64,000 bases of DNA from Litchfieldella rifensis (GCF_042646605.1 NZ_JBHRUG010000001.1:1-64000), one strand, 5' to 3'; positions 8,538-18,413 are shown, numbered from the stretch's first letter. Made by a program: numbers and translations. Notes: generated from the sequence alone by a model not told the origin.

Positions 8538-9845
8538 ATGATCCATCGACACTCCACCTATCACCAGCAATTGCCGCGGGATGAGCGCCTGCTGATCATC
8601 GGCAACGGCATGGCGGGTCACCGACTGCTGGAGACCCTGCTCAAGAAACCGCAGCGGCCGGCGCATATCACCGTGATCGGTGCCGAGCGGGCCCCGGCCT
8701 ACAACCGCATCCTGCTCTCGCCGCTGTTGGCCGGCGAGATGGAGCGTCAGGCGCTGACCCTCCACGACGCCGACTGGTACGCCGAGCAGGGCGTCGAGCT
8801 GGTCCTCGGTGAGCATGTCGAGAGCATCGACCGCCAGGCCCACCAGGTAACCACCGCCAGCGGTCGCGAGTTCGACTATGACCGCCTGGTGCTGGCCACC
8901 GGCTCGCGCCCGGCCATGCCGCCGATTCCCGGTCTAGAGCTGGCCGGCGTCCACGGCTTTCGCAACCTCGACGATGCCGCCGCCCTCACCCGCGCCGCCG
9001 AACGGGGTGGCCGGGCGGTGGTGATCGGCGGCGGGCTGCTGGGCCTGGAAGCCGCCGAGGGACTGCGCAAGCGTGGCATGAGCGTGAGCATCATTCAGCG
9101 CGACGACCGGTTGATGAATCGCCAGCTCGACATCACCGCCGCCGAGTTGCTCGAAGGCGAGTTGCGTTCCCGGGGCCTCAAGATCGTGACCAACGGGCGG
9201 CTGTCCCGCCTGGAGGACGATGGCCAGGGCCATGTCCGTGGCGCCTGGCTGGAGGATGGCCGCTTTCTCGCCGCCGACTGCGTGGTGGTGGCCATCGGCA
9301 TCACGCCCAATGCCGAACTCGGCCGCAGCTGCGGGCTCGAGATCAACCGCGCCGTGATCGTCGATGCCCACCTGACCAGTTCCGACCCGGCGATCCATGC
9401 CCTGGGCGAGTGCTGCGAGTTCCAGGGCCAGACCTATGGCCTGGTGGAACCCATCTGGCGCCAGGTCGAGGTACTGGCCGCGTGGCTGGCCGGCGAGCCG
9501 GTCGAGGGTTACATCGAGGCGCCCACCGCCACCAAGCTCAAGGTCAGCGGTGTCTCGCTGTACGCCTTCGGTCCCATCGAAGCCGACGACGGGCATGAGG
9601 TGCTGACCTATCACGATCCCCAGCATGGCGACTACCGCCGTCTGCTGCTGCGTGACGACCGCATCGTGGGCGCCGTGCTCTATGGCGATACCGCCGCCGG
9701 CCCCTGGTATTTCGAACAATCCCTGGCCGGCAGCAACGTGCAGGCCTGCCGCCAAGCGCTGCTGTTCGGCGCCGGCGACGCCAAACCGCTTCTCGCCACC
9801 CCGATCCGTCGCTCGGACATCCCCCTAGAGGAGGAGGCCGCATGA
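8538..9845 (+). CDS. FAD/NAD(P)-dependent oxidoreductase, likely electron donor to NasA
   Basis: The 435-residue flavoprotein has two Rossmann segments: LLIIGNGMAGHRLL for FAD near residue 16 and AVVIGGGLLGLEAAEGLRKRG for NAD(P)H near residue 155. It resembles the N-terminal flavin domains of NirB and rubredoxin reductases, and lacks the siroheme domains. Its position between nasTS and nirB suggests the NasC role, passing electrons from NAD(P)H to the BFD-type cluster of NasA; this role is inferred. ATG 8538 follows AAAGGC; the longer frame from 8478 would run through the leader terminator and is unlikely. Its stop overlaps the nirB start by four bases. Confidence 0.8.
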   Translation: MIHRHSTYHQQLPRDERLLIIGNGMAGHRLLETLLKKPQRPAHITVIGAERAPAYNRILLSPLLAGEMERQALTLHDADWYAEQGVELVLGEHVESIDRQAHQVTTASGREFDYDRLVLATGSRPAMPPIPGLELAGVHGFRNLDDAAALTRAAERGGRAVVIGGGLLGLEAAEGLRKRGMSVSIIQRDDRLMNRQLDITAAELLEGELRSRGLKIVTNGRLSRLEDDGQGHVRGAWLEDGRFLAADCVVVAIGITPNAELGRSCGLEINRAVIVDAHLTSSDPAIHALGECCEFQGQTYGLVEPIWRQVEVLAAWLAGEPVEGYIEAPTATKLKVSGVSLYAFGPIEADDGHEVLTYHDPQHGDYRRLLLRDDRIVGAVLYGDTAAGPWYFEQSLAGSNVQACRQALLFGAGDAKPLLATPIRRSDIPLEEEAA

Positions 9846-12361
9846 ACAAGCCCAATTCCGACAAATCACGGTTGATCATCATCGGTAACGGCATGGTCGG
9901 CCACCATCTGGTCGAACAGCTCGTCGAATCCGGTGCGACCGGGTCGTACCGCATCACCGTGTTCGGCGAAGAACGCCATCCGGCCTATGACCGGGTACAT
10001 CTTTCCGAGTACTTTGCCGGCCGCGACGCCGCCTCACTGGCCTTGTCCACTGCCGACTACTACGCCGAGCACGGCATCGAGCTGTGCCTCCACGAGGCGG
10101 TGACCGGCATCGACCGCGACAAGGGCGAAGTCGTCACACCACAGGGCCGCTACGCCTACGACCGCCTGGTGCTGGCCACCGGCTCCTACCCGTTCGTGCC
10201 GCCGATTCCCGGCAATGACCGCCCCAACTGCCTGGTCTACCGCACGTTGGACGACCTGGATGCCATTCGTGCCGCCGCGGAACACGCCAACACCGGCGTG
10301 GTGGTCGGCGGTGGCCTGCTGGGGCTGGAAGCGGCCAATGCCCTGCGCGGACTGAACCTGGAAACCGCCGTGGTGGAGTTCGCTCCCCGGCTGATGCCCA
10401 TGCAGGTCGATACGGAAGGTGGCGAGCTGCTGCGCGAGAAGATCGAAGCCCTCGGGGTGCAGGTGCTGACCGGCCGTGCCACCCAGCATATCGAGGATGG
10501 GCAGGCGAGTTTTCACCGCATGGTGTTCCAGGACGACAAGGTGCTGGAAACCGACCTGATCGTGTTCTCTGCCGGGATCCGCCCACGGGATGAATTGGCC
10601 CGCGACTGCGGACTGGAAATGGGCGAGCGTGGCGGCGTGGTGGTCGACGACCACTGCCTGACCAGTGACCCGGCCATCCTGGCCGTCGGCGAAGTGGCGG
10701 TGTGGAACAACAGCGTCTTCGGCCTGGTCGGTCCCGGCTATCAGATGGCCAAGGCCGCTGCCGCCACCCTGACGGAGGGTGAGCTGACCTTCCAGGGGGC
10801 CGACATGAGCACCAAGCTCAAGCTGATGGGTGTGGATGTGGGCTCGATCGGTGATGCCCACGGCGACCGCACGCCCGGCGCCCGGGTGTTTCGCTACCTG
10901 GACCAGATCAAGCAGCAATACCGCAAGATGGTCGTCTCCAGCGATGGCAAGAAGCTGCTCGGCGCCATGCTGGTGGGTGACAACAGCTATTACGACACGC
11001 TGATGCAGTACTACGATAATGGCCTCGCGCTGCCCGACCAGCCGGAGTGCCTGATTCTGCCCGCCAGTGAGGGGGGCACGCCAACCCTGGGGGCCGATGC
11101 CCTGCCCGATACCGCGACCCTCTGCTCGTGCCACAACGTCACCAAGGGCGCCGTCTGCGCGGCCATCGACGCCGGCGCCAGCGACCTGGGCGCGGTCAAG
11201 GCCGAGACCAAGGCCAGTACCGGCTGCGGTGGCTGTGCGGCACTGCTCAAGAGCGTGGTCGATCACGAGTTGGAAGCGCGTGGGGTAGAGGTCGACAAGT
11301 CGATCTGCGAACACTTCGCCCATACCCGCCAGGCGCTCTATTCCATCGTCCGCGTCGAGGGCATCCGGACCTTCAGTGAACTGATCGAGAAGCACGGTTC
11401 TCCCGATACCCGGGGCCTGGGCTGCGATATCTGCAAGCCGGCGGTGGCCTCGATCCTCGCCTCATGCTTCAACGAGCCGATCACCGACGCCGCGCATGTG
11501 CCGTTGCAGGACACCAATGACACCTTCATGGCCAATATGCAGAAGAACGGCACCTACTCGGTGGTGCCACGCATCCCCGGCGGCGAGATCACCTCCGACA
11601 AGCTGGTGGTGCTCGGCCAGGTGGCCCAGAAGTACCACCTGTATACCAAGATCACCGGCGGCCAGCGCATCGACCTGTTCGGTGCTCGGCTCGAGGACCT
11701 GCCCGATATCTGGAGCGAGCTGATCGACGCCGGTTTCGAGACCGGCCATGCCTACGGCAAGTCGCTGCGCACCGTGAAATCCTGCGTCGGCAGCACCTGG
11801 TGCCGCTACGGCGTGCAGGACAGCGTGGGCATGGCGATCCACCTCGAGAATCGCTACAAGGGGCTGCGTTCACCGCACAAGATCAAGTTCGCCGTCTCCG
11901 GTTGCACCCGCGAATGCGCCGAGGCCCAGAGCAAGGACGTCGGCGTGATCGCCACCGAGAACGGCTGGAACCTCTATGTGTGCGGCAACGGCGGCATGCG
12001 TCCACGTCATGCCGAGCTGTTGGCCACCGACCTCGATGACGAGACCCTGGTGAAATACATCGACCGCTTCCTGATGTTCTACGTGCGCACCGCCGATCGT
12101 CTGCAGCGCACCTCGGTATGGCGCGAGAACCTCGAAGGCGGCCTGGACTACCTCAAGGAAGTGATCCTCGACGACAGCCTGGGACTGGGCGACGAACTCG
12201 AGGCCCAGATGCGGAGCGTGATCGACAGCTACGAGTGCGAATGGGCCAATGCCATCAAGGATCCGGAAAAGCTCAAGCGCTTCCGCAGCTTCGTCAACGA
12301 TGCCCGCCCCGACCCGGACATTATCGTCACCGAAGAGCGCGGCCAGTTGCGCCCAGCTTGA
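9842..12361 (+). CDS. nirB: Assimilatory nitrite reductase (NADH), large subunit
   Basis: The 839-residue enzyme reduces nitrite to ammonium in the cytoplasm. In order it has FAD- and NAD-binding domains (LIIIGNGMVGHHLVEQL; GVVVGGGLLGLEAANAL), a BFD-like [2Fe-2S] domain at about 425-475 (LCSCHNV and TGCGGC), a linker with further cysteines (GCDICKPA), and the ferredoxin-like and siroheme/[4Fe-4S] domains. Siroheme-cluster cysteines appear as CVGSTWC and GCTRECAEAQ. Length matches the family. The start overlaps the upstream flavoprotein gene, and nirD follows after a repeat-bearing spacer. Confidence 0.95.
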   Translation: MNKPNSDKSRLIIIGNGMVGHHLVEQLVESGATGSYRITVFGEERHPAYDRVHLSEYFAGRDAASLALSTADYYAEHGIELCLHEAVTGIDRDKGEVVTPQGRYAYDRLVLATGSYPFVPPIPGNDRPNCLVYRTLDDLDAIRAAAEHANTGVVVGGGLLGLEAANALRGLNLETAVVEFAPRLMPMQVDTEGGELLREKIEALGVQVLTGRATQHIEDGQASFHRMVFQDDKVLETDLIVFSAGIRPRDELARDCGLEMGERGGVVVDDHCLTSDPAILAVGEVAVWNNSVFGLVGPGYQMAKAAAATLTEGELTFQGADMSTKLKLMGVDVGSIGDAHGDRTPGARVFRYLDQIKQQYRKMVVSSDGKKLLGAMLVGDNSYYDTLMQYYDNGLALPDQPECLILPASEGGTPTLGADALPDTATLCSCHNVTKGAVCAAIDAGASDLGAVKAETKASTGCGGCAALLKSVVDHELEARGVEVDKSICEHFAHTRQALYSIVRVEGIRTFSELIEKHGSPDTRGLGCDICKPAVASILASCFNEPITDAAHVPLQDTNDTFMANMQKNGTYSVVPRIPGGEITSDKLVVLGQVAQKYHLYTKITGGQRIDLFGARLEDLPDIWSELIDAGFETGHAYGKSLRTVKSCVGSTWCRYGVQDSVGMAIHLENRYKGLRSPHKIKFAVSGCTRECAEAQSKDVGVIATENGWNLYVCGNGGMRPRHAELLATDLDDETLVKYIDRFLMFYVRTADRLQRTSVWRENLEGGLDYLKEVILDDSLGLGDELEAQMRSVIDSYECEWANAIKDPEKLKRFRSFVNDARPDPDIIVTEERGQLRPA

Positions 12362-12373
12362 TAGATCCAGGGG

Positions 12374-12579
12374 GGCGGCTTCAGCTGCGATGAGCTGTGA
12401 CGGGGACTTGGCATACAAAGCCGACCTTACGGCCGGATCGCGGCTGAAGCCGCTCCTACGAACCCCGCCATAGCGACATGTGGTGGAAATCGGCACACGG
12501 CTAATGTAGGAGCGACTTCAGTCGCGATGCCCGGTTCTGCCATCGTCGGAACGCCGCCCGGACTGAAGCCGCTCCTACA
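12374..12579. repeat. REP-like palindromic repeat cluster (two inverted pairs)
   Basis: Four copies of a GTAGGAGCGGCTTCAGYCGCGA-type unit lie in the nirB-nirD spacer: forward at 12374-12391 (degenerate) and 12505-12529, and reverse at 12437-12460 and 12560-12579. They form two head-to-head pairs, the layout of REPIN elements mobilised by RAYT transposases in pseudomonads and relatives. Each unit contains a short palindrome (GGCTTCAGCC type). As RNA hairpins they could lower nirD expression relative to nirB or stabilise the upstream mRNA. No RAYT gene is in the window. Confidence 0.8.
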
Positions 12580-12613
12580 CGACAAGCAACCGAACAAGAC
12601 GAGGAGAACCCCG

Positions 12614-12997
12614 ATGAGTACCGCAACCGCACTCCAGACCGAGGCCGACGTGACCTGGCAACCGCTATGTACCAAGGCCGATCTGGTGGCCTTTTCCGGC
12701 GTCGCTGCATGGATCGAAACGCCCGAGGGGCCAGCGCAGGTCGCCCTGTTCTACCTCCCTGGCCACGATCCCGAGCTTTACGCACTGGACCATCACGACC
12801 CCTTCGCCGCGGCCAATGTGATCGCACGCGGCATCGTCGGCGATCTCAAGGGTAATCCCGTCGTCGCCTCACCGATCTACAAGCAGCACTTTCGGCTCGA
12901 GGATGGTCAGTGTCTGGAGGATGAGAACCAGCGACTGCGCACCTGGCCGGTACACTTCGACGGCGATCGGGTAATGATCGCCATCGAAGCACTGTAA
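12614..12997 (+). CDS. nirD: Assimilatory nitrite reductase (NADH), small subunit
   Basis: The 127-residue protein matches NirD, the Rieske-fold partner of NirB that lacks the iron-sulfur ligands: here the equivalent loop contains LYALDHHDPF and no CxH pair. Other typical parts are TWQPLCTKADLVAFSGVAAW at the start and VASPIYKQHFRLEDGQCLED later. ATG 12614 follows GAGGAGAACCCCG; the in-frame extension back to 12527 would translate a REP unit and is rejected. It should be co-transcribed with nirB across the repeat cluster. Confidence 0.93.
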   Translation: MSTATALQTEADVTWQPLCTKADLVAFSGVAAWIETPEGPAQVALFYLPGHDPELYALDHHDPFAAANVIARGIVGDLKGNPVVASPIYKQHFRLEDGQCLEDENQRLRTWPVHFDGDRVMIAIEAL

Positions 12998-13012
12998 TGC
13001 CCCTTTCCGGCA

Positions 13013-15094
13013 CTATCCGGCCGACCTTTGCTTGGCCGGGTAGCTGCCCTTGCCGAACAGTGCCGATGGTCCACCGTCGGCGATGGAGCGATGTCGGTGG
13101 TAGACGAAAACCAGTACCAGCAGAATGAGACCGGGAATATCGGTGGCCAATCCTGGTTTGATCATCAGCAGGGCACAGCCCAGCACCAACAGGCGTTCGT
13201 ACCAACGCACCCAAGTCACCATGTACCCCTGTATCGTTGAAACGAAGGCCAACATACCGGTCATCGCCGTGAAGATCACCCACACGCCCCGGTACCAGTT
13301 CTCCACCTCATACAGTAGCAACTCCGGATTGAAGAAGAACATGAACGGCAGGATTGCCGTGCGCAGGTCATAGGTGAACCCCTGAACGCCGGTACGTATC
13401 GGATCGGCCCGAGAAATGGCCGAAGCCGCATAGGCCGCCAGGCCCACCGGTGGCGTGTCATCGGCCAGGATGCCAAAGTAGAAAACGAACAGATGAATGG
13501 CCACCATCGGCACGGCGATGCCGACTTCACCGGCCAGGTTGGCAATCACCGGCGCCACCAACGCCGCCATCACGATGTAATTAGCGGTGGTCGGTAACCC
13601 GATGCCCAGTATCAATGACGTCACCGCCGCCAAAATCAGCACCAGCCAGATATTGCCCATGGAGAGCACGCCAATGACCTGCGTCAGACCGTAGCCCAGG
13701 TTGGTCATGGTGACCATGCCGACGATAATGCCGGCGGCCGCGGTGGCAATGGCAATGGTCGTCATGTTGCGAGCACCCATCTCGAGCCCCTGGAAGACCG
13801 CCTTGACGCCCTGCCACAGTCCCGCTGCCACCCCCTCTCTGCTACGTATACCGCGCCAGGTCTCCTGAATCAGGATCAGGACGATCAGCATGGCCAGCGC
13901 ATTGAGTGCGCTGCGCGCCGGCGTGAGTTGGACCCACATGAGTTCATAGAGCAGAAATGCCACCGGTATCAGATAATGAACGCCTTTGATGAACGTCGGC
14001 CAGAACGGTGGCAGCTCGGTCCTGGGCATCCCGGCCAGGTTCAGCTTGAGTGCTTCCAGGTGCACGGTGAACAAGAGGCCGATATACGACAGCAGCGCGG
14101 GGACGATGGCATAAAGGATGAGTTGGGAATAGGGAATGTTGAGAAAGGTGGCCATGATGAAGGCCGCGGCCCCCATGATCGGCGGCATCAACTGGCCATT
14201 GGTCGAGGCCGCGCACTCGGTGGCGCCGGCCTTGACTGCCGGATAGCCGATCTTCTTCATCAGCGGGATGGTAAAGGTACCCGTGGTCACCGTATTGGCG
14301 GTGGACGAGCCGGAGATGATACCGGTCAGCAGGCTCGCCACGACCGCCGCCTTGGCAGGACCGCCGCGGAAGGTACCCAGGCCGCTGTAGGCCAGGTCCA
14401 CGAAATACTGCCCGGCACCGGCCCGATCCAGCAGCGCCCCGAACAGCACGAACAGAAACACGAAGGATGCCGACACCTGGATGGGCGTGCCCCAGATACC
14501 CTCGGTGGTAATGTAGAGCTGCTGGATGATCTGCCGCCAATCGTAGCCGTTGTGCAGAAATATCACGTCGGGCGGGGTCACCGGGATGATGCCGGCGGGA
14601 CCGGTAACACCATACAGGATGGCGATCCCGGCGATGATCAGCAGGGCGATGCCGACAAGGCGTGACGCCGCGAGCGCCAGGACGATCAACAGGACCGATC
14701 CTGCCCATACATCGCGGGTGGTTGGCAGCCCGCCCTGGACCGCGATCAGATTATAGTAGTTGACGACGATATATAACGACGTGACGACCCCGGCAATCGC
14801 CAGGAGCCAGTCACTCCAGGGAATGCGCTCGGCGGGCCCCTTCTTGGTCGGATAGGCCAGGAAGGCCAGCGCGAAGCCAAACGCCAGGTGAACGGCTCCC
14901 AGCTTCTGCTGGCCGAGCGCACCGAAGTAGGTGGCGTAAAGTTGAAAGAGGCTCCAACCGACCGCAATCAGGACCAGCAACCAGCGCAGCCATGGCCGCT
15001 GGGGCACTCGCGCACCGAACTCGCTCGCCTGAACAATACGCTGAGCCTCGGCACGTTCCTTGTCGGTAGTCCCATGGGCTGGCTGTTCGGCCAT
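13013..15094 (-). CDS. TRAP transporter fused membrane subunit (TAXI-associated, DctQM type)
   Basis: The 693-residue integral membrane protein has many hydrophobic helices and the conserved DctM-like segments SGSSTANTVTTGTFTIPLMKK and ANGQLMPPIMGAAAFIMA-type (here TNGQLMPPIMGAAAF), plus GIGLPTTANYI and FGILADDTPPVGLA. This is the fused 4TM/12TM permease of TAXI-type TRAP transporters, which import organic acids or amino acids using an ion gradient. It follows the TAXI solute-binding gene on the same strand after 84 bp. It ends 16 bp from the convergent nirD stop. Substrate unknown. Confidence 0.92.
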   Translation of the reverse strand: MAEQPAHGTTDKERAEAQRIVQASEFGARVPQRPWLRWLLVLIAVGWSLFQLYATYFGALGQQKLGAVHLAFGFALAFLAYPTKKGPAERIPWSDWLLAIAGVVTSLYIVVNYYNLIAVQGGLPTTRDVWAGSVLLIVLALAASRLVGIALLIIAGIAILYGVTGPAGIIPVTPPDVIFLHNGYDWRQIIQQLYITTEGIWGTPIQVSASFVFLFVLFGALLDRAGAGQYFVDLAYSGLGTFRGGPAKAAVVASLLTGIISGSSTANTVTTGTFTIPLMKKIGYPAVKAGATECAASTNGQLMPPIMGAAAFIMATFLNIPYSQLILYAIVPALLSYIGLLFTVHLEALKLNLAGMPRTELPPFWPTFIKGVHYLIPVAFLLYELMWVQLTPARSALNALAMLIVLILIQETWRGIRSREGVAAGLWQGVKAVFQGLEMGARNMTTIAIATAAAGIIVGMVTMTNLGYGLTQVIGVLSMGNIWLVLILAAVTSLILGIGLPTTANYIVMAALVAPVIANLAGEVGIAVPMVAIHLFVFYFGILADDTPPVGLAAYAASAISRADPIRTGVQGFTYDLRTAILPFMFFFNPELLLYEVENWYRGVWVIFTAMTGMLAFVSTIQGYMVTWVRWYERLLVLGCALLMIKPGLATDIPGLILLVLVFVYHRHRSIADGGPSALFGKGSYPAKQRSAG

Positions 15095-15178
15095 CGTGCC
15101 CTGCTCCCCCGAGCCCGTTCCGAGCCGTTCGCTGCAACCGGCGAACCCCGCTTCCTACGGGGTTCGCCAGGCCCAGTG

Positions 15179-16186
15179 TTATTCGGACGGTATCAGGTCG
15201 TCAGGTACCTCGACACCCTGCTCCTCGTAGAACTTGACCGCCCCGGGATGCAAGGGAATGGGCATCCCCTCGATTCCCTTCTCGACGGTGAAGAACTTGT
15301 CCAGGTTGGGATTCTGAACGTCGCTGTAGAAGGTATCCAGATGCTCGTTGAACACCGTGTTCATGAAATTGTAGACGTCGTCTTCGGAGAGCTCTGCCGC
15401 AGCACCCAGCATGGCCGTCAAGGTCACCGTCTGCACGTCCTCATCGACACCGGGATAGGTGCCACCGGGAATCGTGAAGGGGGTATAGAAGCCATACTCT
15501 TCCTGAAGCTGGGTAAGTTGATCGCCCGAGATCGATAAGACGGTGATCGGTGCCGTCTGTGCCGCCTCGACGATCGCCGCCGACCCCAGACCAACGGTAT
15601 AGAACATGGCGGCGATCTGGTTATCGCGTAACAGGCCCACTGCATCGCCTGAGCTGCCGCGTACCGCCGCTTGCAGATCGTCGATGGAAACACCGAAAAC
15701 GCCCATGATATTCATGGCATCCTGCTCGGTACCCGACCCCACATCACCGACATAGACGCGCTTGCCGGCCAGGTCGTCGACACTGTCGATATCGGCATCT
15801 TCCCGAGCCAGGATATGGATGGCCTCGGGGTACAGGCCGATCATGCCACGTAGATTCTCTATCTTGTTGTTTTCAAAAGCTTTAACCCCCTCCCCGTTGT
15901 AGGCGTAATAGGCAATGTTGTTCTGCATCAGCCCCATCTGCAGGGAGCCCTCGCCGATCGCATTGGCATTGAATACCGACGCGCCGGTGGAGCGCGCGTT
16001 GGCGCGCAGTCCGACATCCGCTTCGCTGATGATCTTTGCCATGCCAACGGCGGTGGGGTAATACAAGCCAGACGTGGAGCCGGAGCCGATGGTGATGAAG
16101 GTGGCCGATTGAGCCCAAGCCATGGTCGTTGTCAGGATCAGGCCGAAGGCCGCCACCAAGAATCGTTTGCCAAGTTTTAGATTCAT
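15179..16186 (-). CDS. TAXI-family TRAP transporter solute-binding protein
   Basis: The 335-residue protein begins with a signal peptide (positively charged MNLKLGKR, hydrophobic core, cleavage probably after AWA-Q), so it is periplasmic. The mature start FITIGSGSTSGLYYPTAVGMAKII and the segment VGDVGSGTEQDAMNIM are typical TAXI signatures. It delivers substrate to the fused permease encoded immediately downstream. The start codon follows GGGGAGTAGAACA. Glutamate/2-oxoglutarate-type substrates are known for some TAXI systems, but nothing here identifies the ligand. Confidence 0.92.
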   Translation of the reverse strand: MNLKLGKRFLVAAFGLILTTTMAWAQSATFITIGSGSTSGLYYPTAVGMAKIISEADVGLRANARSTGASVFNANAIGEGSLQMGLMQNNIAYYAYNGEGVKAFENNKIENLRGMIGLYPEAIHILAREDADIDSVDDLAGKRVYVGDVGSGTEQDAMNIMGVFGVSIDDLQAAVRGSSGDAVGLLRDNQIAAMFYTVGLGSAAIVEAAQTAPITVLSISGDQLTQLQEEYGFYTPFTIPGGTYPGVDEDVQTVTLTAMLGAAAELSEDDVYNFMNTVFNEHLDTFYSDVQNPNLDKFFTVEKGIEGMPIPLHPGAVKFYEEQGVEVPDDLIPSE

Positions 16187-16638
16187 TGTTCTACTCCCCG
16201 TGGTTGCCTGAATATGGCTATTTCAGGGTGTATAACGTGGATATAGCACTTCTTTTTTAAAGCTAATGGGCGACAGGGGGAAACGCAAATGAGCTCAGTT
16301 ACCGGTCTGGTCACTGGCCCTACCACCAGCCGCGCCGCCATGCTTAGCCCGACCAAGCGCCCCGCTCCCCCGATGTCCCCGCCACACGTCCGCACATTCG
16401 AGGCGGTGTTCATCCAATTGAGCAGAATTAACGTGGAAGTATGACGCTGGCATAATCGGAGCTAGATGGTCATCTTGATGTCATATGTTCTATGAGAGGA
16501 GCCTACCGACGACCACGCAAAGACCAGGGAACCGATACTGCGCAGCAACCGACGCCCCTGCATGACAGGCTGTCATATGACCGTAAGGTGTCAGTGCCAG
16601 TGTCGACTAAGCCGTCAATCCAAGGAGTGCTCAAGCCG
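16187..16638. other. Divergent TAXI-TRAP / phoH promoter region
   Basis: About 450 bases between divergent starts with no convincing gene. The minus-strand promoter for the TRAP genes and the plus-strand promoter for phoH must lie here. The palindromic CATATG occurs twice in a TGTCATATG context (near 16482 and 16573). An in-frame extension of phoH back to 16492 exists but reads as low-complexity, Arg/Pro/Thr-rich sequence unlike the family. Confidence 0.4.
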
Positions 16639-18051
16639 ATGGTACGACTCGAAAAGAAAGCCACCCGGCTCTACGTGTTGGATACCAACGTTCTGATTCA
16701 CGACCCTGCAGCTCTCTACCAGTTCGAGGAGCACGACGTGGTCATTCCGATGACCGTGCTCGAAGAACTCGACAAGCACAAGAACGGCATTCGCGAGATC
16801 GCTCGCACCGCCCGGCAGATCAGCCGTACCCTCTCCGACCTGACCAGCCAAGTCAGCTTCGACGAGATCCAAGCAGGGATTCCCATCCCTGGCTCGGTCG
16901 GCCCCACTGGCCGCCTGCGCTTCCTGTGCTACCAGGATCTCGTGCCCCTGGACAACATGGAGGACAGCCCCGACAACCGCCTACTGGCGGAAACCTGTCG
17001 CCTGCGCGACGATCGCCCCGATGCCTCGGTGATCCTGGTCACCAAGGACATCAACCTGCGTGTCAAGGCCTCGGCGCTCAAGGTGCCGGTGGAAGACTAT
17101 CTCAACGACCGCGTGTTCTCCGACAACGACGCCATGATCGAAGGCGCCAAGGTCTATGCCGGCGTCGGCCCGGAGGGCGCCGGATTGTGGGAATCGCTGA
17201 ACGTCGAGGTCAAGGTCGAGCGGGTCAACCATGACATCTTCTATCAGCTCAGGGGCGAGCTACCGACCGACTGGCACGTCGGCATGCTGGTATCCGATAG
17301 CGAGAACGGCGCCGACTTCGAGGCCATCGTGCGCGAGCTGACGCCGACCACCGCCTGCCTGCAATTGCTGACCAACTACCGCCATCATGCCGGGGTATGG
17401 AGCGTGCACGCGCACGACAGCCGCCAGAACTTCGCCCTGAACCTGCTAATGGACCCGGAAATCGACCTGATCACCATCGCCGGCAGTGCCGGCACCGGCA
17501 AGACCTTCATGACGCTGGCGGCGGCGTTTCAACAAACGCTGGATATCAAGCGCTTCGAGCGCATCGTCTTCACCCGGGCACCGATCCCCATGGGGGAGGA
17601 CATCGGCTTCCTGCCCGGCACCGAGGAGGAGAAGATGTCGCCGTGGATGGGCGCCTTCCACGACAACATGGACAACCTGCTACGTGACGAGAAGGACGGC
17701 AGCTCGAGCTGGAGCGATGGTGCCACCCGGTCGCTGATCGGCTCACGCGTACAGATCCGTTCACCGACCTTCATGCGTGGACGGACACTGAACGATACCT
17801 TCCTGATCATTGACGAGGCCCAGAACTTCACGCCCAAGCAACTCAAGTCGCTGGTCACCCGTGCCGGCCGCAATACCAAGATCGTGTGCCTGGGTAACGT
17901 CGGCCAGATCGACACGCCCTATCTCACCGCCAACACCTGTGGCATGGCAGCGGTGGTCGAACGCTTCCGCAACTGGCCGCATGCCGGCCATATCACCTTG
18001 CGTAGCGTCGAACGCTCACGCCTGGCACTGGCGGCCGAAGAACTGCTCTGA
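16639..18051 (+). CDS. PhoH-family ATPase with N-terminal PIN domain
   Basis: The 470-residue protein has a PIN endoribonuclease domain (residues 8-140; YVLDTNVLIHDP, VLEELDKHKNG) and a PhoH P-loop ATPase domain (Walker A GSAGTGKTFM, Walker B FLIIDEAQNF). PIN-PhoH proteins are linked to RNA unwinding and cleavage. ATG 16639 was chosen because AAGGAG lies 11 bp upstream and the family starts close to the PIN domain; an upstream in-frame ATG at 16492 would add 49 unlikely residues. The gene stands alone and is followed by a strong hairpin. Confidence 0.9.
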   Translation: MVRLEKKATRLYVLDTNVLIHDPAALYQFEEHDVVIPMTVLEELDKHKNGIREIARTARQISRTLSDLTSQVSFDEIQAGIPIPGSVGPTGRLRFLCYQDLVPLDNMEDSPDNRLLAETCRLRDDRPDASVILVTKDINLRVKASALKVPVEDYLNDRVFSDNDAMIEGAKVYAGVGPEGAGLWESLNVEVKVERVNHDIFYQLRGELPTDWHVGMLVSDSENGADFEAIVRELTPTTACLQLLTNYRHHAGVWSVHAHDSRQNFALNLLMDPEIDLITIAGSAGTGKTFMTLAAAFQQTLDIKRFERIVFTRAPIPMGEDIGFLPGTEEEKMSPWMGAFHDNMDNLLRDEKDGSSSWSDGATRSLIGSRVQIRSPTFMRGRTLNDTFLIIDEAQNFTPKQLKSLVTRAGRNTKIVCLGNVGQIDTPYLTANTCGMAAVVERFRNWPHAGHITLRSVERSRLALAAEELL

Positions 18052-18068
18052 GCATTTCCCGCCACCCC

Positions 18069-18094
18069 ATGCGCCCGCCGAATGGCGGGCGCAT
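18069..18094. terminator. Bidirectional hairpin between phoH and the zinc-ribbon gene
   Basis: ATGCGCCCGCC pairs perfectly with GGCGGGCGCAT around a GAAT loop: an 11-bp GC-rich stem located between two convergent genes. There is no T-tract on either side, so it may act as a weak or rho-assisted terminator for both directions. Confidence 0.55.
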
Positions 18095-18099
18095 GCATA

Positions 18100-18321
18100 T
18101 CACTTGTGACGGTTGACGGCTTCTTCCAGCAGCGCCTCGCTTTCGCTTCCCGGCCCTTTCTCGAGAATCTTCATGGCATCCGCATACAGGCAAACATGGG
18201 TGTTGCAGGAAGCGCAGAACACCTTGTCGTCAGGATTGTGGACCTGGGAAACCCGCATCAGATGGCTGCCGCAATTGGGGCACCCTACCGGCAAGCGGAA
18301 TTCTTCGGACAAATCATGCAT
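18100..18321 (-). CDS. Small zinc-ribbon protein
   Basis: The 73-residue protein carries two CxxC knuckles, CPNCG at residue 14 and CASCN at residue 36, followed by THVC. This is a probable zinc ribbon. The C-terminal third is helical and acidic (GSESEALLEEAVN). It starts after AAGGAG with a 10-base spacer. No enzyme motif is present, so function is unknown; such small zinc ribbons often bind nucleic acid or partner proteins. It is not obviously in an operon with the methyltransferase 92 bp downstream, although the strand is the same. Confidence 0.7.
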   Translation of the reverse strand: MHDLSEEFRLPVGCPNCGSHLMRVSQVHNPDDKVFCASCNTHVCLYADAMKILEKGPGSESEALLEEAVNRHK

Positions 18322-18413
18322 GCGCCCTTATCTCCTTGACGTGGTCCTTTCAGTCTTTGGGACTTGGGCCGAAACTTCAAGCGGCCCTGCGCCCCACAAG
18401 CACCTGCCGGTCG

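Noticed and set aside
12527..12613. N-terminal extension of nirD
   Set aside because: It would translate a REP unit. A good ribosome site supports ATG 12614.
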